Below, one piece after another: positions 38,856-50,677 of a stretch of DNA of 64,000 bases. Origin of the DNA: Actinomycetota bacterium (lineage in GTDB: Bacteria; Actinomycetota; Actinomycetes; S36-B12; CAIYMF01). The stretch covers positions 1 through 64,000 of the forward strand of contig WLRQ01000002.1 of assembly GCA_009697815.1 (NCBI GenBank). Reading direction: 5' to 3'. Positions within the stretch are counted from its first letter, which is position 1; the number at the start of each line of letters is the position of its first letter. Position numbers and translations under genes: made by a program. The notes beneath the pieces are model-generated. The model was given only the letters and a program-made list of their open reading frames with translations, had not been told where the DNA came from and searched no databases.

Positions 38856-38857
38856 CA

Positions 38858-38896
38858 CGACGGCCCTAGGAAACCTATGGTTTCCCAGGGCCGTCG
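38858..38896. terminator. Hairpin downstream of tRNA-Leu
   Basis: 18-bp stem CGACGGCCCTaGGAAACC/tat/GGTTTCCcAGGGCCGTCG with one mismatch. Confidence 0.7.
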
Positions 38897-38917
38897 AGGC
38901 TTGTGGCGGGTGAGCGG

Positions 38918-39754
38918 TCAGCTATCGGTGCTGAGCTTCTTCGAGAACGCGAGCACACACGCCAGCGCTCCGAGCAGGGTGCCGATCCCAAGGCACACGT
39001 GCCAGTAGGTGGCGTTTGCCGCGTTCGCCGGATCAAAGGCCCCCAGGAACGGGTTGGCCGCGTATACCAGCGGCGCGAGGATCCCGGCGATCACCGCCAG
39101 CAGGCCGATCCGGGGGACGAGGTGCTCAACGTGGCTGATCACTCCGATCGCCGCCAGCACCGAACCCACGCACATCAGGACCAGCGGTCCGCGACCGGTG
39201 ACGTTGGCCATCCCCATGATGCCGATCCCGTACAGGACGAATCCGAGTGCGGCGGTGATCAGGGAGAAGAATGAGGCGTACACCGTCACCCGAGCTTGCC
39301 ACGGGGCGCCCGCGACGTAGTCGGCGAGCGTGGCCTTCATCTGACCCTCCTTGTGGACCGCCACCATGGCCACACCCACACCCGCGAGCGCGAAGCCCGC
39401 GCCGACAAACCACAGCGGACCTTTACTACTGGCGTTCAACGCCCCCAACAGGTTCCCGATGCCAACGGCGATCGCACCAATGATCACCAGCACAACCGCG
39501 CTGCGCCCGAGCCGGAAACTGAGGTGATCAACATGCAATACCACAGCAACCACAAGCACCGCAGTGCCCACGAACGCGATCGCGGAACCCAACTGACCAT
39601 GGGCCGAACCGAAAATTGCCGAACCCAACAGGCGGCCGACACCATAAATGGCCAGCCCGATCGCGCCGAGGATCAGCACCGTGGGCGATGCGTGAATTCT
39701 CTCGGACTCAAAACGTCGCGCCTGCGGGTTCGATTCCTTCGTTGCCGTGGCCAT
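38918..39754 (-). CDS. Multi-TM membrane protein of unknown function
   Basis: Several hydrophobic helices, no recognised motif. Confidence 0.7.
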   Translation of the reverse strand: MATATKESNPQARRFESERIHASPTVLILGAIGLAIYGVGRLLGSAIFGSAHGQLGSAIAFVGTAVLVVAVVLHVDHLSFRLGRSAVVLVIIGAIAVGIGNLLGALNASSKGPLWFVGAGFALAGVGVAMVAVHKEGQMKATLADYVAGAPWQARVTVYASFFSLITAALGFVLYGIGIMGMANVTGRGPLVLMCVGSVLAAIGVISHVEHLVPRIGLLAVIAGILAPLVYAANPFLGAFDPANAANATYWHVCLGIGTLLGALACVLAFSKKLSTDS

Positions 39755-39888
39755 GATCTCGCTCTCCCTCTGCTCACTACCACGAACCAGACGGCCCGAG
39801 AGTACTTATCTTGCACGCCCCAGAGCGGTTTGCCTACGGTCCGCCGCTGTGCCACGCCGGCGCCTGCACCACGCCACATCAGGGCACA

Positions 39889-40185
39889 ATGGAGCGCATG
39901 GGAGACATCCTCGTCGTGGACAACACCGACCTCTCGCGAGTCGAGGCGCTCATCGAGTCAGAGGTCGCCGGATTCGCGGCGTATCGCGAACGCGAGAGCA
40001 CCCGGATCTTCACCCACACTGTCGTCGCTCCCGAATTCGCCGGCCGCGGAGTGGGCTCGACTCTTGCCCAAGGCGCGCTCGACCTCGCGCGGGCCGAGGG
40101 CAAAGCGGTGGTGCCGCTGTGCCCGTTCATCAAGGGGTGGATCTCGAAGCACCCCGACTACGCCGACCTCGTCGTCCCCTACTGA
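39889..40185 (+). CDS. GNAT-like N-acetyltransferase (YjdJ/NATD1 type)
   Basis: RIFTHTVVAPEFAGRGVGSTLAQGALDLARAEGKAVVPLCPFIKGWISKHPDYADLV. Confidence 0.88.
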   Translation: MERMGDILVVDNTDLSRVEALIESEVAGFAAYRERESTRIFTHTVVAPEFAGRGVGSTLAQGALDLARAEGKAVVPLCPFIKGWISKHPDYADLVVPY

Positions 40186-40805
40186 GGCACTGCGGGCCCG
40201 TCGGGTGCGAGCACCTCACGCAGCACTGGCACCAGCGCACGCAGCGCATTGCCACGGTGGCTGATGGCGTCCTTCTCCTGGGCTGAGAGCTCGGCGCTCG
40301 TCCGGGTAACTCCGTCGGGCACGAAGATCGGGTCGTAGCCGAATCCGTTGGCGCCCTTGGGTTCACGGACGAGCGCTCCGATCATCTCGCCCTCGACCAC
40401 CGACTCACGCCCATCGGGGAGTACCAAGGCCACCGCGCACCGGAACCGCGCGGCCAGCCGCTCGTCGGGGGTGTCGGTGAGCTGGTCGAGGAGGAGCCAC
40501 ATGTTCGCGGTATCGTCGCCGTGCCCACCGGCCCATCTGGCCGACAAGATCCCGGGCATCCCGTTCAACTCATCGACACAGAGGCCGGAATCATCTGCAA
40601 CCGCGGGCTCGCCCGTGGCGCGGCAGACCGCGCGCGCCTTGAGCAGGGCGTTGTCGGCGAAGGTTTGCCCTGTCTCGGCGACCTCGGGTACTCCCTCGAA
40701 TGCGTCGATGCCGAGCACCTCGATGGCGAGACCGGCATCGGCGAGGATCCGTGCCATCTCCTCGACCTTGTGCGCATTGCGCGAGGCGAGGACGAGCCGG
40801 GTCAC
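40179..40805 (-). CDS. rdgB: RdgB/HAM1 family XTP/dITP diphosphatase
   Basis: [68 protein letters not shown] start. Confidence 0.94.
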   Translation of the reverse strand: MTRLVLASRNAHKVEEMARILADAGLAIEVLGIDAFEGVPEVAETGQTFADNALLKARAVCRATGEPAVADDSGLCVDELNGMPGILSARWAGGHGDDTANMWLLLDQLTDTPDERLAARFRCAVALVLPDGRESVVEGEMIGALVREPKGANGFGYDPIFVPDGVTRTSAELSAQEKDAISHRGNALRALVPVLREVLAPDGPAVPQ

Positions 40806-41530
40806 ACCTGGCCGAGCGCCGCGGCCTGCAGCCGGGTGAGCTCGGCACATCCCGAAGCTGCGAGTGCGAGCAACTCATCGAGCAGCCCGCGGTCGAAGGG
40901 CTGGCCCTCGGCCGTGCCCTGCACCTCGATATAGCGTCCGTCGCCGGTCATCACGACGTTCATGTCGGTGTCGGCGGCAACATCGTCGTCGTAGTGCAAG
41001 TCGAGGCGTGCCTCGCCGCCGACGATGCCCACACTGACCGCTGCGACAGAGTTCGCGATCGGCTTGGCATTCGCCTTGACCAGTCCCTGACCGCGCGCCC
41101 AGGTGATCGCGTCGACGAGTGCGACGTAAGCACCGGTGATCGCGGCGGTGCGCGTGCCGCCGTCGGCCTGCAGCACGTCGCAGTCGATGAAGATCGAGTT
41201 CTCGCCGAGTGCCCCGAGGTCGACCGCCGCACGTAGCGATCGCCCGACAAGCCGGGAGATCTCATGGGTGCGTCCACCGACCTTGCCGCGCACGGACTCA
41301 CGGTCGTTGCGGGTGTTCGTAGCCCGCGGCAGCATCGCGTACTCGCCGGTGACCCACCCCTGTCCGGAGTCCTTGCGCCAGCGCGGCACGCCGGCCGTGA
41401 ACGATGCGGCGCACAGCACCCGAGTGCGACCGAACTCCACCAGGCACGAACCTTCGGCGTGGTCGAGCCACCCGCGCTGGAAGCTGATGGGGCGGAGCTG
41501 GTCTGCGGCGCGGCCGTCACTACGAGTCAT
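40802..41530 (-). CDS. rph: Ribonuclease PH
   Basis: [62 protein letters not shown]. Confidence 0.96.
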   Translation of the reverse strand: MTRSDGRAADQLRPISFQRGWLDHAEGSCLVEFGRTRVLCAASFTAGVPRWRKDSGQGWVTGEYAMLPRATNTRNDRESVRGKVGGRTHEISRLVGRSLRAAVDLGALGENSIFIDCDVLQADGGTRTAAITGAYVALVDAITWARGQGLVKANAKPIANSVAAVSVGIVGGEARLDLHYDDDVAADTDMNVVMTGDGRYIEVQGTAEGQPFDRGLLDELLALAASGCAELTRLQAAALGQV

Positions 41531-41554
41531 ATCCGTGACCCTAACCGTCGGACG

Positions 41555-42307
41555 TCAGACCTCGAGGACCGCACCCGCACGCGCGAGGGAGAGATCTCCC
41601 CTGAATACCTCGGCGGCCTCGGCCAGAGATTCGGCGTCGTCATTCCATGGGACGAGGTGGGTGAGGATGAGCCGCTCGACCCCTGCCTGCACGGCATGCT
41701 CCGCCGCCTCGGCCGCGGTCAGGTGGAGCCCCGGCGGGTTGTGATGGCGGCGCAGGAACGACGCCTCGAACAGCGCGACGTCGGCGCCTTGTGCCAGCTC
41801 GACGAGCGCCTCGCTCACTCCGGTGTCGCCGCTGTAGACGAGGGCTCGGCCACCTGCCTCGACCCGGATCGCGTAGGCCGGAACCGGATGCACCACAAGG
41901 GATGTCGTGATCCGAAAAGGCCCGATGTCGGTGACCTCGACATGGTCGCGAAACTCGAACACGCCCGTCATTCCCGGGGAAGCGGGCATGTCATAGGCCC
42001 GAGCAAGACGTTCCGCCGTGCCGGCAGGTCCCAGAACTGCGAGCGGCGAACCTGGCCCACCGGGGCGGTACTTGCGCGCGACGTAGTAGGCGGTGAGGTC
42101 CAGACAGTGATCAGGGTGAAGGTGTGAGAGCACCACCGCGTCGATGGAGTCGGACGCCAGGACGTCAACGTGACGCTGGAGTGCGCCGAACGCACCGCTG
42201 CCGAGGTCGAGCACGATATGGCGGCCCTCGTGCTCCACGACGTAGCACGACGCCGGGGATTCGGGCCCGGGGAAACTGCCGGAGCAGCCCACGATCGCTA
42301 GGCGCAT
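41555..42307 (-). CDS. MBL-fold metallohydrolase (Rv1339-like)
   Basis: VVLSHLHPDHCLDLTAYYVARKY, YSGDTGVSEALVELAQGADVALFEASF, LILTHLVPWND. Confidence 0.88.
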   Translation of the reverse strand: MRLAIVGCSGSFPGPESPASCYVVEHEGRHIVLDLGSGAFGALQRHVDVLASDSIDAVVLSHLHPDHCLDLTAYYVARKYRPGGPGSPLAVLGPAGTAERLARAYDMPASPGMTGVFEFRDHVEVTDIGPFRITTSLVVHPVPAYAIRVEAGGRALVYSGDTGVSEALVELAQGADVALFEASFLRRHHNPPGLHLTAAEAAEHAVQAGVERLILTHLVPWNDDAESLAEAAEVFRGDLSLARAGAVLEV

Positions 42308-43113
42308 CAGCTCATCAGCCCGCGTGCGCGCTCGACCGCACCCACCTCCGGGCCCAGGAATCTGCGCGCGAGGGCGGCAAATGGCGCGGGGTCTCCGGTG
42401 GCAAGGAATCGGTGAGTGGGAGGAGGCAGCGACACGTCACGCTCGAGACCTCGTGCGATCAGGGTTCGATAGACATCCTGAGCGGTCTCATCCGCACTGC
42501 TCACGAGGGTGACGTCCTCCCCCACGACGTAGGAAATCACTCCTGCGAGTAGCGGGTAGTGCGTGCAGCCGAGCACGAGGGTGTCGACCCCCTGCTCGAC
42601 GAGTGGGTCGAGGTACTCGTGCGCCACCTGCTGCAGTTCAGTGCCTCCCGTGACTCCAGCCTCGACGAACTCGACGAATCGAGGGCAGGCCTGCTGCACG
42701 AGGCTGATATCGGGCGCCGCCGCGAAGGCGTCGGCATACGCATCACTCGTGACGGTCGCGCGAGTGCCGATGACGCCCACCCTGCCCGTGCGCGTGACAC
42801 GAACAGCGCGACGCACGGCCGGCGCGATCACCTCGACTACCGGAACGTCGTACCGCTCACGGGCATCGCGCAGCACAGCCGCACTCGCGGAGTTGCACGC
42901 GATGACCAGCATCTTGACGCCTTGCTCCACGAGATGGTCCATGACATCGAGTGCGAAGGCACGCACCTCGCCGATGGGCCGCGGGCCGTACGGCCCGCGC
43001 GCAGTGTCACCAACGTAGAGCACCGGCTCATGCGGCAATTGGTCGAGCACCGCACGGGCGACGGTGAGGCCACCCACCCCGGAGTCGAAGATCCCGATCG
43101 GCGCATCCGTCAC
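42307..43113 (-). CDS. murI: Glutamate racemase
   Basis: [41 protein letters not shown]; the longer ORF to 43743 is an upstream in-frame extension. Confidence 0.95.
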   Translation of the reverse strand: MTDAPIGIFDSGVGGLTVARAVLDQLPHEPVLYVGDTARGPYGPRPIGEVRAFALDVMDHLVEQGVKMLVIACNSASAAVLRDARERYDVPVVEVIAPAVRRAVRVTRTGRVGVIGTRATVTSDAYADAFAAAPDISLVQQACPRFVEFVEAGVTGGTELQQVAHEYLDPLVEQGVDTLVLGCTHYPLLAGVISYVVGEDVTLVSSADETAQDVYRTLIARGLERDVSLPPPTHRFLATGDPAPFAALARRFLGPEVGAVERARGLMS

Positions 43114-43115
43114 GA

Positions 43116-44072
<957 letters not shown>

Positions 44073-44345
44073 TCAGCCTCCCGCGACTGCGGGCAGCACC
44101 GTGACGACGTCACCGTCGGCCACGACGGTCTCGATGCCGTCGAGGAATCGGACGTCCTCGTCGTTGAGATACACGTTGACGAACCTGCGGAGCCCCGCGT
44201 CATCGACGATGCGCGAGTGGATACCCGGGTGACGGGTCTCCAGGTCATCAAGCAGTGCCCGCAGGGTGCCACCAGAGCCCTCGACCGCACGCGCGCCATC
44301 GGTATAGGTACGCAGGATGGTCGGGATTCGGACCTCGATGGCCAT
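44073..44345 (-). CDS. cysO: Ubiquitin-like sulfur carrier protein CysO
   Basis: MoaD/ThiS fold, ends TVLPAVAGG; sits between cysM and mec. Confidence 0.92.
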   Translation of the reverse strand: MAIEVRIPTILRTYTDGARAVEGSGGTLRALLDDLETRHPGIHSRIVDDAGLRRFVNVYLNDEDVRFLDGIETVVADGDVVTVLPAVAGG

Positions 44346-44504
44346 GGCGGTCGTACTCCACTCGGATGTCTGGGGTCTGGCGGGTCTGTGGTGCGGGTGA
44401 TGCGGGTCGTGCGCGGTCACTGGAACCAAGGCCGAGCCTAGGGCGCGCCACTCCCGGCGGCCCCCGCCGGGTGCGGTGTCGGCGCCCCGAGATCGCTGGC
44501 CGGG

Positions 44505-44921
44505 TCAGATGATCGTGATCTCTTCCTCGGAGATCACCCCGTCGACGATCCGGTAGGACCGCAGTTCGAAGGGGCCATCCCCAGCGCCGGTCTCGCGCGT
44601 GGACACCACGACATAGTGCGCGTCGGGCTCGGACGCATACGACACATCCGTGCGCGAGGGATAGGCCTCGGTGGCGGTGTGCGAGTGATAGATCACGACC
44701 GGGACTTCGTCGTTGTCATCCATGGCGCGGTACAGGCGAAGCAGATCCATCGAGTCGAACTCGTAGAACGTGGGTGAGCGTGCCGCGTTGAGCATCGGGA
44801 TGAACCGGTCGGGGAGGTCCGCGCCCGCTGGCCCGGCGATCACCCCGCAGGCCTCGTCGGGGTGGTCGGCGCGGGCATGGGACACGATGGCATCGACCAA
44901 GTCCTGGCGGATCCTCAACAT
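44505..44921 (-). CDS. mec: JAMM/MPN metalloprotease Mec+ family
   Basis: HPDEACGVIAGPAG, VVIYHSHTATEAYPSRTDVSYA (JAMM HxHxnS...D). Confidence 0.92.
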   Translation of the reverse strand: MLRIRQDLVDAIVSHARADHPDEACGVIAGPAGADLPDRFIPMLNAARSPTFYEFDSMDLLRLYRAMDDNDEVPVVIYHSHTATEAYPSRTDVSYASEPDAHYVVVSTRETGAGDGPFELRSYRIVDGVISEEEITII

Positions 44922-44966
44922 GGTCCGACCCTAACGCGAGCGCGCGACGCGGCCGGTCGCGACAGG

Positions 44967-45605
44967 TCAGCGGGCGTCGGTCGGCTCATGGTGCAACTCG
45001 TCAGGCTCGCCCGGCTCGTCGGCGACGAGCTCGGCGTCGAATCCTGTCAGTGCGCGAATGAGGGTGTCCTGAAGGAAGGTCAGCCAGTCATAGACGTGGT
45101 ACAGCGCGAATGTCGGGTGATCCTCGGGCAGCGCGAGGAAGTCCTCGTGATTGTCCTCGTCGATCCCCAGACGGCTTCCCAGGGTGAGCCGCAGGTCGTT
45201 CAGGGTGCCGAGCCAGGCCTGAGCGTCAGCGTCCCCGAGCACGATCTTGTTTCCCGAGCGATCGATGGAGTGCGCCACCGTGCGCGCATGCGCCATCTTG
45301 GTCTCGCGCAGGGAGCGCTCGGTGAACCGACGGAACTCCGAGGCCGCCTCTTCATCGTCTGAGTAGGCATCGGGGAAGAGCCGGGCCAGCGCGGGATCAT
45401 CGGATCGTTCGGCGTTGGGGTCGATGCTGACGAGACGGGCGAGGGGGTCGAGGTCGTCGCCCCAGAGGTGCTCGTCATCGGGGGTGACGAACTCGAGCAA
45501 TTGCGCAACGAGATCGCCCAGGATGCCGCGCTCAATGTCATCGCACCGCAGGACGATCCTGCCCCCCAGGCTGCGACGGAAGCCCTGCACCGCCACGTCA
45601 GTCAT
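44967..45605 (-). CDS. DUF2017 family protein
   Basis: Immediately downstream of clpS with overlap; acidic, [51 protein letters not shown]. Confidence 0.85.
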   Translation of the reverse strand: MTDVAVQGFRRSLGGRIVLRCDDIERGILGDLVAQLLEFVTPDDEHLWGDDLDPLARLVSIDPNAERSDDPALARLFPDAYSDDEEAASEFRRFTERSLRETKMAHARTVAHSIDRSGNKIVLGDADAQAWLGTLNDLRLTLGSRLGIDEDNHEDFLALPEDHPTFALYHVYDWLTFLQDTLIRALTGFDAELVADEPGEPDELHHEPTDAR

Positions 45606-45921
45606 CCTTCTGGAGGGTGGCCCAAAGCCCGTAGGAGTGCATCGCGGTGACGTCGCGCTCCATCTCCTCGCGCGTACCCGTCGACACGGCCGCGCGACCG
45701 ACGTTGTGCACATCGGACATCAACGCCTGCGCCTTGTCCTTGGAGTACCCGAAGTAGGTCATGAACACGTAGGTGACATACGACATGAGATTGACGGGGT
45801 CGTTCCAGACAAGGGTGACCCAGGGGCGGTCCAGGGCGGTCACGCTCTCGGTCTCGGGCCGCTCAAGCTCCACCGGCGCAATTCCCACGAGAGCCATCGT
45901 GCCACGCGACACCGCCCCCAT
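45598..45921 (-). CDS. clpS: ATP-dependent Clp protease adaptor ClpS
   Basis: [47 protein letters not shown] (alternative start 45897). Confidence 0.93.
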   Translation of the reverse strand: MGAVSRGTMALVGIAPVELERPETESVTALDRPWVTLVWNDPVNLMSYVTYVFMTYFGYSKDKAQALMSDVHNVGRAAVSTGTREEMERDVTAMHSYGLWATLQKDD

Positions 45922-45944
45922 GTCTCGATGCGTACCCTGGGGGC

Positions 45945-47669
45945 GTGTCCGACCAGTCGATCGTCGTCCCGGCAAGGAATCTCTCGTTGCCCGAACCAGC
46001 GTTGCTCGCCCACATCCGCGACAGCGTGATCGGCGACGACCAGGTGATGTATGGGCCTTATGGCCCGCGACGGGTCACTTATGCCGACTACACGGCCTCT
46101 GGGCGCGCGCTCACCTTCTTCGAGGACTTCATCCGCGACGAGGTCCTGCCCCGATATGCCAACACCCACACCGAGAGCAGCGGCACCGGCCTCCAAACCA
46201 CGAGGCTGCGCGAGGATGCCCGCGCGATCATCCACGAAAGCCTTGGGTGCGGCGACGACGCCGTAGTGATCTTCGCTGGCTCGGGCACCACCGGTGCCAT
46301 CGACCGGCTCGTGGGCATCCTCAATCTCCGCATCCCTGCAGACCTCGATCAGCAGTACCGCCTCTCTGCGCAGATCCCCGCGTCGAAGCGCCCGGTCGTC
46401 TTCATCGGCCCCTACGAGCACCACAGCAACGAGCTTCCCTGGCGCGAGTCGATCGCCGACGTCGTCACGATCCCCGAGGACGCCGATGGGCACATCGACA
46501 CCGGCCGCCTGGCCTCCGAGCTGGCCGCGCACGCCGACCGGCCGCTGAAGATTGGGTCGTTCAGCGCCGCCTCAAATGTCACGGGCATCGTCACCGACAC
46601 CGATGCGATCTCTCGACTTCTTCACGCCCATGGCGCGCTCGCGGTCTGGGACTACGCAGCGGCCGCGCCCTATCTCGATATCGACATGGCCGGCGATCAC
46701 CTCGACCCCGCGACCTACAAAGACGCCGTCGTGCTCTCGCCCCACAAGTTCGTCGGTGGTCCGGGCACGCCAGGGGTGCTGGCGATCAGGCGCGACCTGC
46801 TCACAAACTCCGTGCCCGTGGTCGTGGGCGGTGGCACCGTGGCCTACGTGAATCCGGCCGAGCACGTCTACCTCTCGGACCCGGTGCACCGCGAGGAGGC
46901 CGGCACGCCGGCGATCATCGAGTCGATCCGCGCCGGACTCGTATTCGATCTCAAGCGCAACGTCGGCGTCGAGGTGATCCGCGCTCACGAGCATGACTAC
47001 TTGCGTCGGGCGATCTCCGCCTGGAACGACCAACCCGGAATAGACGTTCTAGGAAACCTCGAAGCCGAGCGACTCTCGATCCTGTCCTTCACCGTGCGTC
47101 GCCCCGGCGGGCGCTATCTGCACCACAACGTCGTGGTCTCGATACTCAATGACCTGTTCGGGATCCAGAGCCGTGGTGGCTGCTCGTGCGCGGGCCCCTA
47201 CGGGCACAGGCTCCTGGGCATCGACCTCGAACGCAGCCACGAGTTCGAGCGCGAGATCACCCACGGCTGCGAGGGCATCAAGCCCGGCTGGGTGCGTGTG
47301 AACTTCAACTACTTCATCAGTGAGGAGGTGTTCGAGTACATCGTGCGCGCAGTCGCACTAGTGGCCGAGCATGGTTGGCGCCTCGTGCCCGACTACCGCT
47401 TCGATGTGGCCTCGGGTCGCTGGCGTCATAAGAACGGCCCCGTCGAGCCGCCGCTGCGCCTCTCCCAGCTCAACTACGTCGACGGCGTGCTGACCTACCC
47501 ACGACGCGACGACCGCGCGCCGGAGTCCGACCTCGCGGGCTATCTCACCTTCGCGCAGGAACTCATGACCTCCCTGCCCGAACCCGGCGCCGACGTCGAT
47601 GCGCACAAGGTCAGCGCGGACTTCGAGCACCTGCGTTGGTTCGAGCTGCCCGACATCTGCCTGAGCTGA
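45945..47669 (+). CDS. Class V aminotransferase-fold (cysteine desulfurase-like) PLP enzyme
   Basis: [21 protein letters not shown] Lys, [14 protein letters not shown] Cys loop, [14 protein letters not shown]. Confidence 0.87.
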   Translation: MSDQSIVVPARNLSLPEPALLAHIRDSVIGDDQVMYGPYGPRRVTYADYTASGRALTFFEDFIRDEVLPRYANTHTESSGTGLQTTRLREDARAIIHESLGCGDDAVVIFAGSGTTGAIDRLVGILNLRIPADLDQQYRLSAQIPASKRPVVFIGPYEHHSNELPWRESIADVVTIPEDADGHIDTGRLASELAAHADRPLKIGSFSAASNVTGIVTDTDAISRLLHAHGALAVWDYAAAAPYLDIDMAGDHLDPATYKDAVVLSPHKFVGGPGTPGVLAIRRDLLTNSVPVVVGGGTVAYVNPAEHVYLSDPVHREEAGTPAIIESIRAGLVFDLKRNVGVEVIRAHEHDYLRRAISAWNDQPGIDVLGNLEAERLSILSFTVRRPGGRYLHHNVVVSILNDLFGIQSRGGCSCAGPYGHRLLGIDLERSHEFEREITHGCEGIKPGWVRVNFNYFISEEVFEYIVRAVALVAEHGWRLVPDYRFDVASGRWRHKNGPVEPPLRLSQLNYVDGVLTYPRRDDRAPESDLAGYLTFAQELMTSLPEPGADVDAHKVSADFEHLRWFELPDICLS

Positions 47670-47708
47670 GCGCGCTCTGCCCAGCCTGACCCGAGCCGGT
47701 GCCCGGCC

Positions 47709-49559
47709 CTAGGTGCCCGTGATCGTGAATCCCGCCGTGGCACCGGTGACTGTCGGTGTACCGACCGCCACCAGGCGATAGGTCCTGGTCACACCCACGT
47801 TCCCCGCAGTGAACCTGAACCCCACCCGGCCGAGCGAATCGGCGGAGGCAGTCGCCAAGGTGATCCACTGGCCGCTCGACTGCAGGATCTGTCGCAGAAC
47901 CTTCTGGCCTGAGATCGCCGGCAATAGCACAGCCGAGACTCGGACCAACTGCCCGTGCGCCACGTTCGGACCGTTGGTGTAGAGACGAATCGCGGTTCGC
48001 AGCCCAACGGCCTTGGTAGCCGATCCCGTGAGGCGTTCGAACGTGCCCTGCACCACCACGTGGTACTGGCCGGCGGCCACCACCGCCATCGCGAATCTGA
48101 CGGCTCCGGTGGAGTCCGTGGTACCGGTCGCCACCTTCGTCCACGGCGTGACGCCCGTCTTGCGGAAGTAGAGGATCGCCGGAACCCCGTCGACTGCCAC
48201 ACCACTGGACAGTGCTTGCGCGAGGATCCCGGCCCGTACACCGTAGGTGACCACCGGTGAGGCGGTCAGAGTCACCACGGTGGGAGTCGGGGCGATCGTG
48301 CTGGCGTAGGTCCGAAGCGAACTCCATTGCGCGGGGTCCTCACCACCAACGGTCCATTCGGCGATCCCGCCGAGGTGGTACTTGGGGACGAGGGCAGCGC
48401 GTGCGACGGCGGCCCTCGCCTCGTCGTACCAGACCTCACGTGCGACGACGCAGGACGTCGCCGCACCCAGCGCGGTCGTACCCCTGTAGGTGACGTTGTA
48501 GCGGAACGACTGCTCCTGATAAGTCGCGTCCCAGTGACCGGCTGCCGTGACCCCGCGTGCCGCCAGCACCCCGGGCACCGCCGCCGCAGTGAAGGTCTTG
48601 CGCGTGTAGTCAGGCACATTGTCGACGGGGCACACCCCGGTGACGAGAAGGTTGTTCGCCGCGTCGCGCCGCACCCAGTCGCGGCCGTATTGCGCAACAC
48701 CTGCGAAGACCTTGCCCGAGGCAACCTGCGTTGTCGCGAATGCGACCACTCGTTCCACCCACGGGAACGGGGAGATCGGGCCAGGAGTGGAGACGTGGTA
48801 GTCGTAGGTCATGATCCGAAGGCGGTCGATGTAGGTCGAGATTCCGGCCCAGTCGTAGACCCAATAGCCCGACGTCGTACTGCAGGGATTGAACCCTGGC
48901 ACTGTCATGGCAGTGCGATATGTGGCGTCGTACATCGCTGGCGTCGTCACCGACAGAAGTGCGCCATGTGCGTGCAAAGCCGCTGAGAGCTGGGCGATGA
49001 ACGTCACCCAGGCAGGTCGCGTGGTGGCCCAGCTGCTGCAGCCGTCGCTGAACGCGAAGTTCTCGAAGTCCAGGTCGATGCCCGCGTAGCCGTTGGTGGT
49101 CACGAGGTCGGTGATTCGGCCGACGAAGAGGTCTCGCTCCGTGGGCGATGCCAGGGTCGCGGCGAGCTGGCGGGCGGCCATGCCGTCGGTGATCGAAGGG
49201 ATGACCTTGACACCCGCGGCCTGCAACTGCGGCAGATACGTGGTCTTGGACGAATCGCTCACCTGTTGGATCAGGGACGATGTGGCGCCGGTCCATGTCG
49301 CGGAGTACCAGAACGGCGACACGTCCGTGAAGAGGTCTGCATTGGCCACCACCGAAGCTGTGGACGCGGCGCTGGTCCAATAGGGCAGCCACCCGGACAC
49401 GATCCGTCGCGGCGGCGCGGGCGTGACGGCGGCGGACGCCGGCACGAGCCCCCCCGCGAGAACGAGGACGATGATCCCCGCCACGGCTGAGGTGACACGA
49501 CCGCGACGGTGGCGGTGGGCCGACTCGGCAGGCAGGCCGGAGGCGGTCGAGTGGGTCAT
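47709..49559 (-). CDS. Secreted GH18-like glycoside hydrolase with C-terminal Ig-like region
   Basis: Signal peptide, VSGWLPYWT, catalytic GYAGIDLDFENFAF, repeated beta-rich C-terminus. Confidence 0.83.
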   Translation of the reverse strand: MTHSTASGLPAESAHRHRRGRVTSAVAGIIVLVLAGGLVPASAAVTPAPPRRIVSGWLPYWTSAASTASVVANADLFTDVSPFWYSATWTGATSSLIQQVSDSSKTTYLPQLQAAGVKVIPSITDGMAARQLAATLASPTERDLFVGRITDLVTTNGYAGIDLDFENFAFSDGCSSWATTRPAWVTFIAQLSAALHAHGALLSVTTPAMYDATYRTAMTVPGFNPCSTTSGYWVYDWAGISTYIDRLRIMTYDYHVSTPGPISPFPWVERVVAFATTQVASGKVFAGVAQYGRDWVRRDAANNLLVTGVCPVDNVPDYTRKTFTAAAVPGVLAARGVTAAGHWDATYQEQSFRYNVTYRGTTALGAATSCVVAREVWYDEARAAVARAALVPKYHLGGIAEWTVGGEDPAQWSSLRTYASTIAPTPTVVTLTASPVVTYGVRAGILAQALSSGVAVDGVPAILYFRKTGVTPWTKVATGTTDSTGAVRFAMAVVAAGQYHVVVQGTFERLTGSATKAVGLRTAIRLYTNGPNVAHGQLVRVSAVLLPAISGQKVLRQILQSSGQWITLATASADSLGRVGFRFTAGNVGVTRTYRLVAVGTPTVTGATAGFTITGT

Positions 49560-49742
49560 GCTTCTCCCGGGGTGTGGCGGCATATGCCGCGCCGAGGGCT
49601 CGTTCCCGGCCCTTGACTCCATCTTCGTCGGCCGGTGCCGAAACCTTGACCATTTCGGCCACCCGCGAGTCCCGATTGATCTCACAATGTCCGAGTTCCG
49701 GCGGAGGTGACCGGCATCAAGCAGCGCTAGTGATCGCGTAAC

Positions 49743-50639
49743 GTGACCGTGGTGTCCTCGCCCACCCCCGCCCCCACCCCCGCCGGCGCGGCCGGCCTCC
49801 TCCCCGAACGCGCCACTGCCTTCCTCGTCGGCATCGTCGATGACGCCGAGGCCGTCGCTCCCGGTTCGACCTCACTGGCCGATGCGATCCAGACCCATCG
49901 CAGCCACCGCCACGAGCCGCACGGGCTGGTCGTCGGCCCACTCCTCGCCCAAGTCTCACGACTGGCCGAGGTGCTCGACGCACTCGATGCCCACGCCTCG
50001 AGCGATCCTCTCGATCTCGTCCTGATCGCCGATACCGGCCTCGTGGAGGCCGCAGAAGCCCGCGCCGTGCTCCTCGATGACGACCGCGTCGAACTCGTCG
50101 GGCTCGAGGTCGCGCTCCCCCGAGATTCCTCGATGGCGCTCGCCGCACACACAACACTCGACAGCCTGGATTTCGCGTTACCCGCGGCGATCGAACTGCC
50201 CCGGGCCGCCGGTTGGCAGGAGGCTCTGGGGGTGATCGCCAGCGACGGCGCTGAGCGAGTCGGCTTTCGCGCGGGGGGAACCGGCGAGTTCGTGCCCGAC
50301 CACGATCTCGCTGAGTTCGTCCATGCGGCGGTGCAACGTGGTGCTTCGTTCAAGCTCACCACCGGACCCGGGCGCGCACTGAGGCACACCGATCCGGCCA
50401 GTGGCACCGAGCACCACGGATTCCTCAATGTGCTAGCGGCCACGGCCGAAGCACTCGACGGCCGAGGGCTTGAGCACCTGGTGGCGGTGATCGCCGAGCG
50501 CGATCCGCTGCCATTGCTCGCGATCCTGGGCGATGCCGAACCCCGCACCGTGCGGGCCCGATTCACCTCGTTCGACTCCGACTCCCTGGGCCAGACCATC
50601 GAGGACATGCGCACACTGGGAATGCTCGATCTCCCCTGA
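49743..50639 (+). CDS. Conserved hypothetical protein
   Basis: Complete 298-aa ORF, good coding character, no recognised motif. Confidence 0.7.
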   Translation: MTVVSSPTPAPTPAGAAGLLPERATAFLVGIVDDAEAVAPGSTSLADAIQTHRSHRHEPHGLVVGPLLAQVSRLAEVLDALDAHASSDPLDLVLIADTGLVEAAEARAVLLDDDRVELVGLEVALPRDSSMALAAHTTLDSLDFALPAAIELPRAAGWQEALGVIASDGAERVGFRAGGTGEFVPDHDLAEFVHAAVQRGASFKLTTGPGRALRHTDPASGTEHHGFLNVLAATAEALDGRGLEHLVAVIAERDPLPLLAILGDAEPRTVRARFTSFDSDSLGQTIEDMRTLGMLDLP

Positions 50640-50677
50640 CCCCACGTCGTGACACCACGACAGGATGAGCACGGTGA

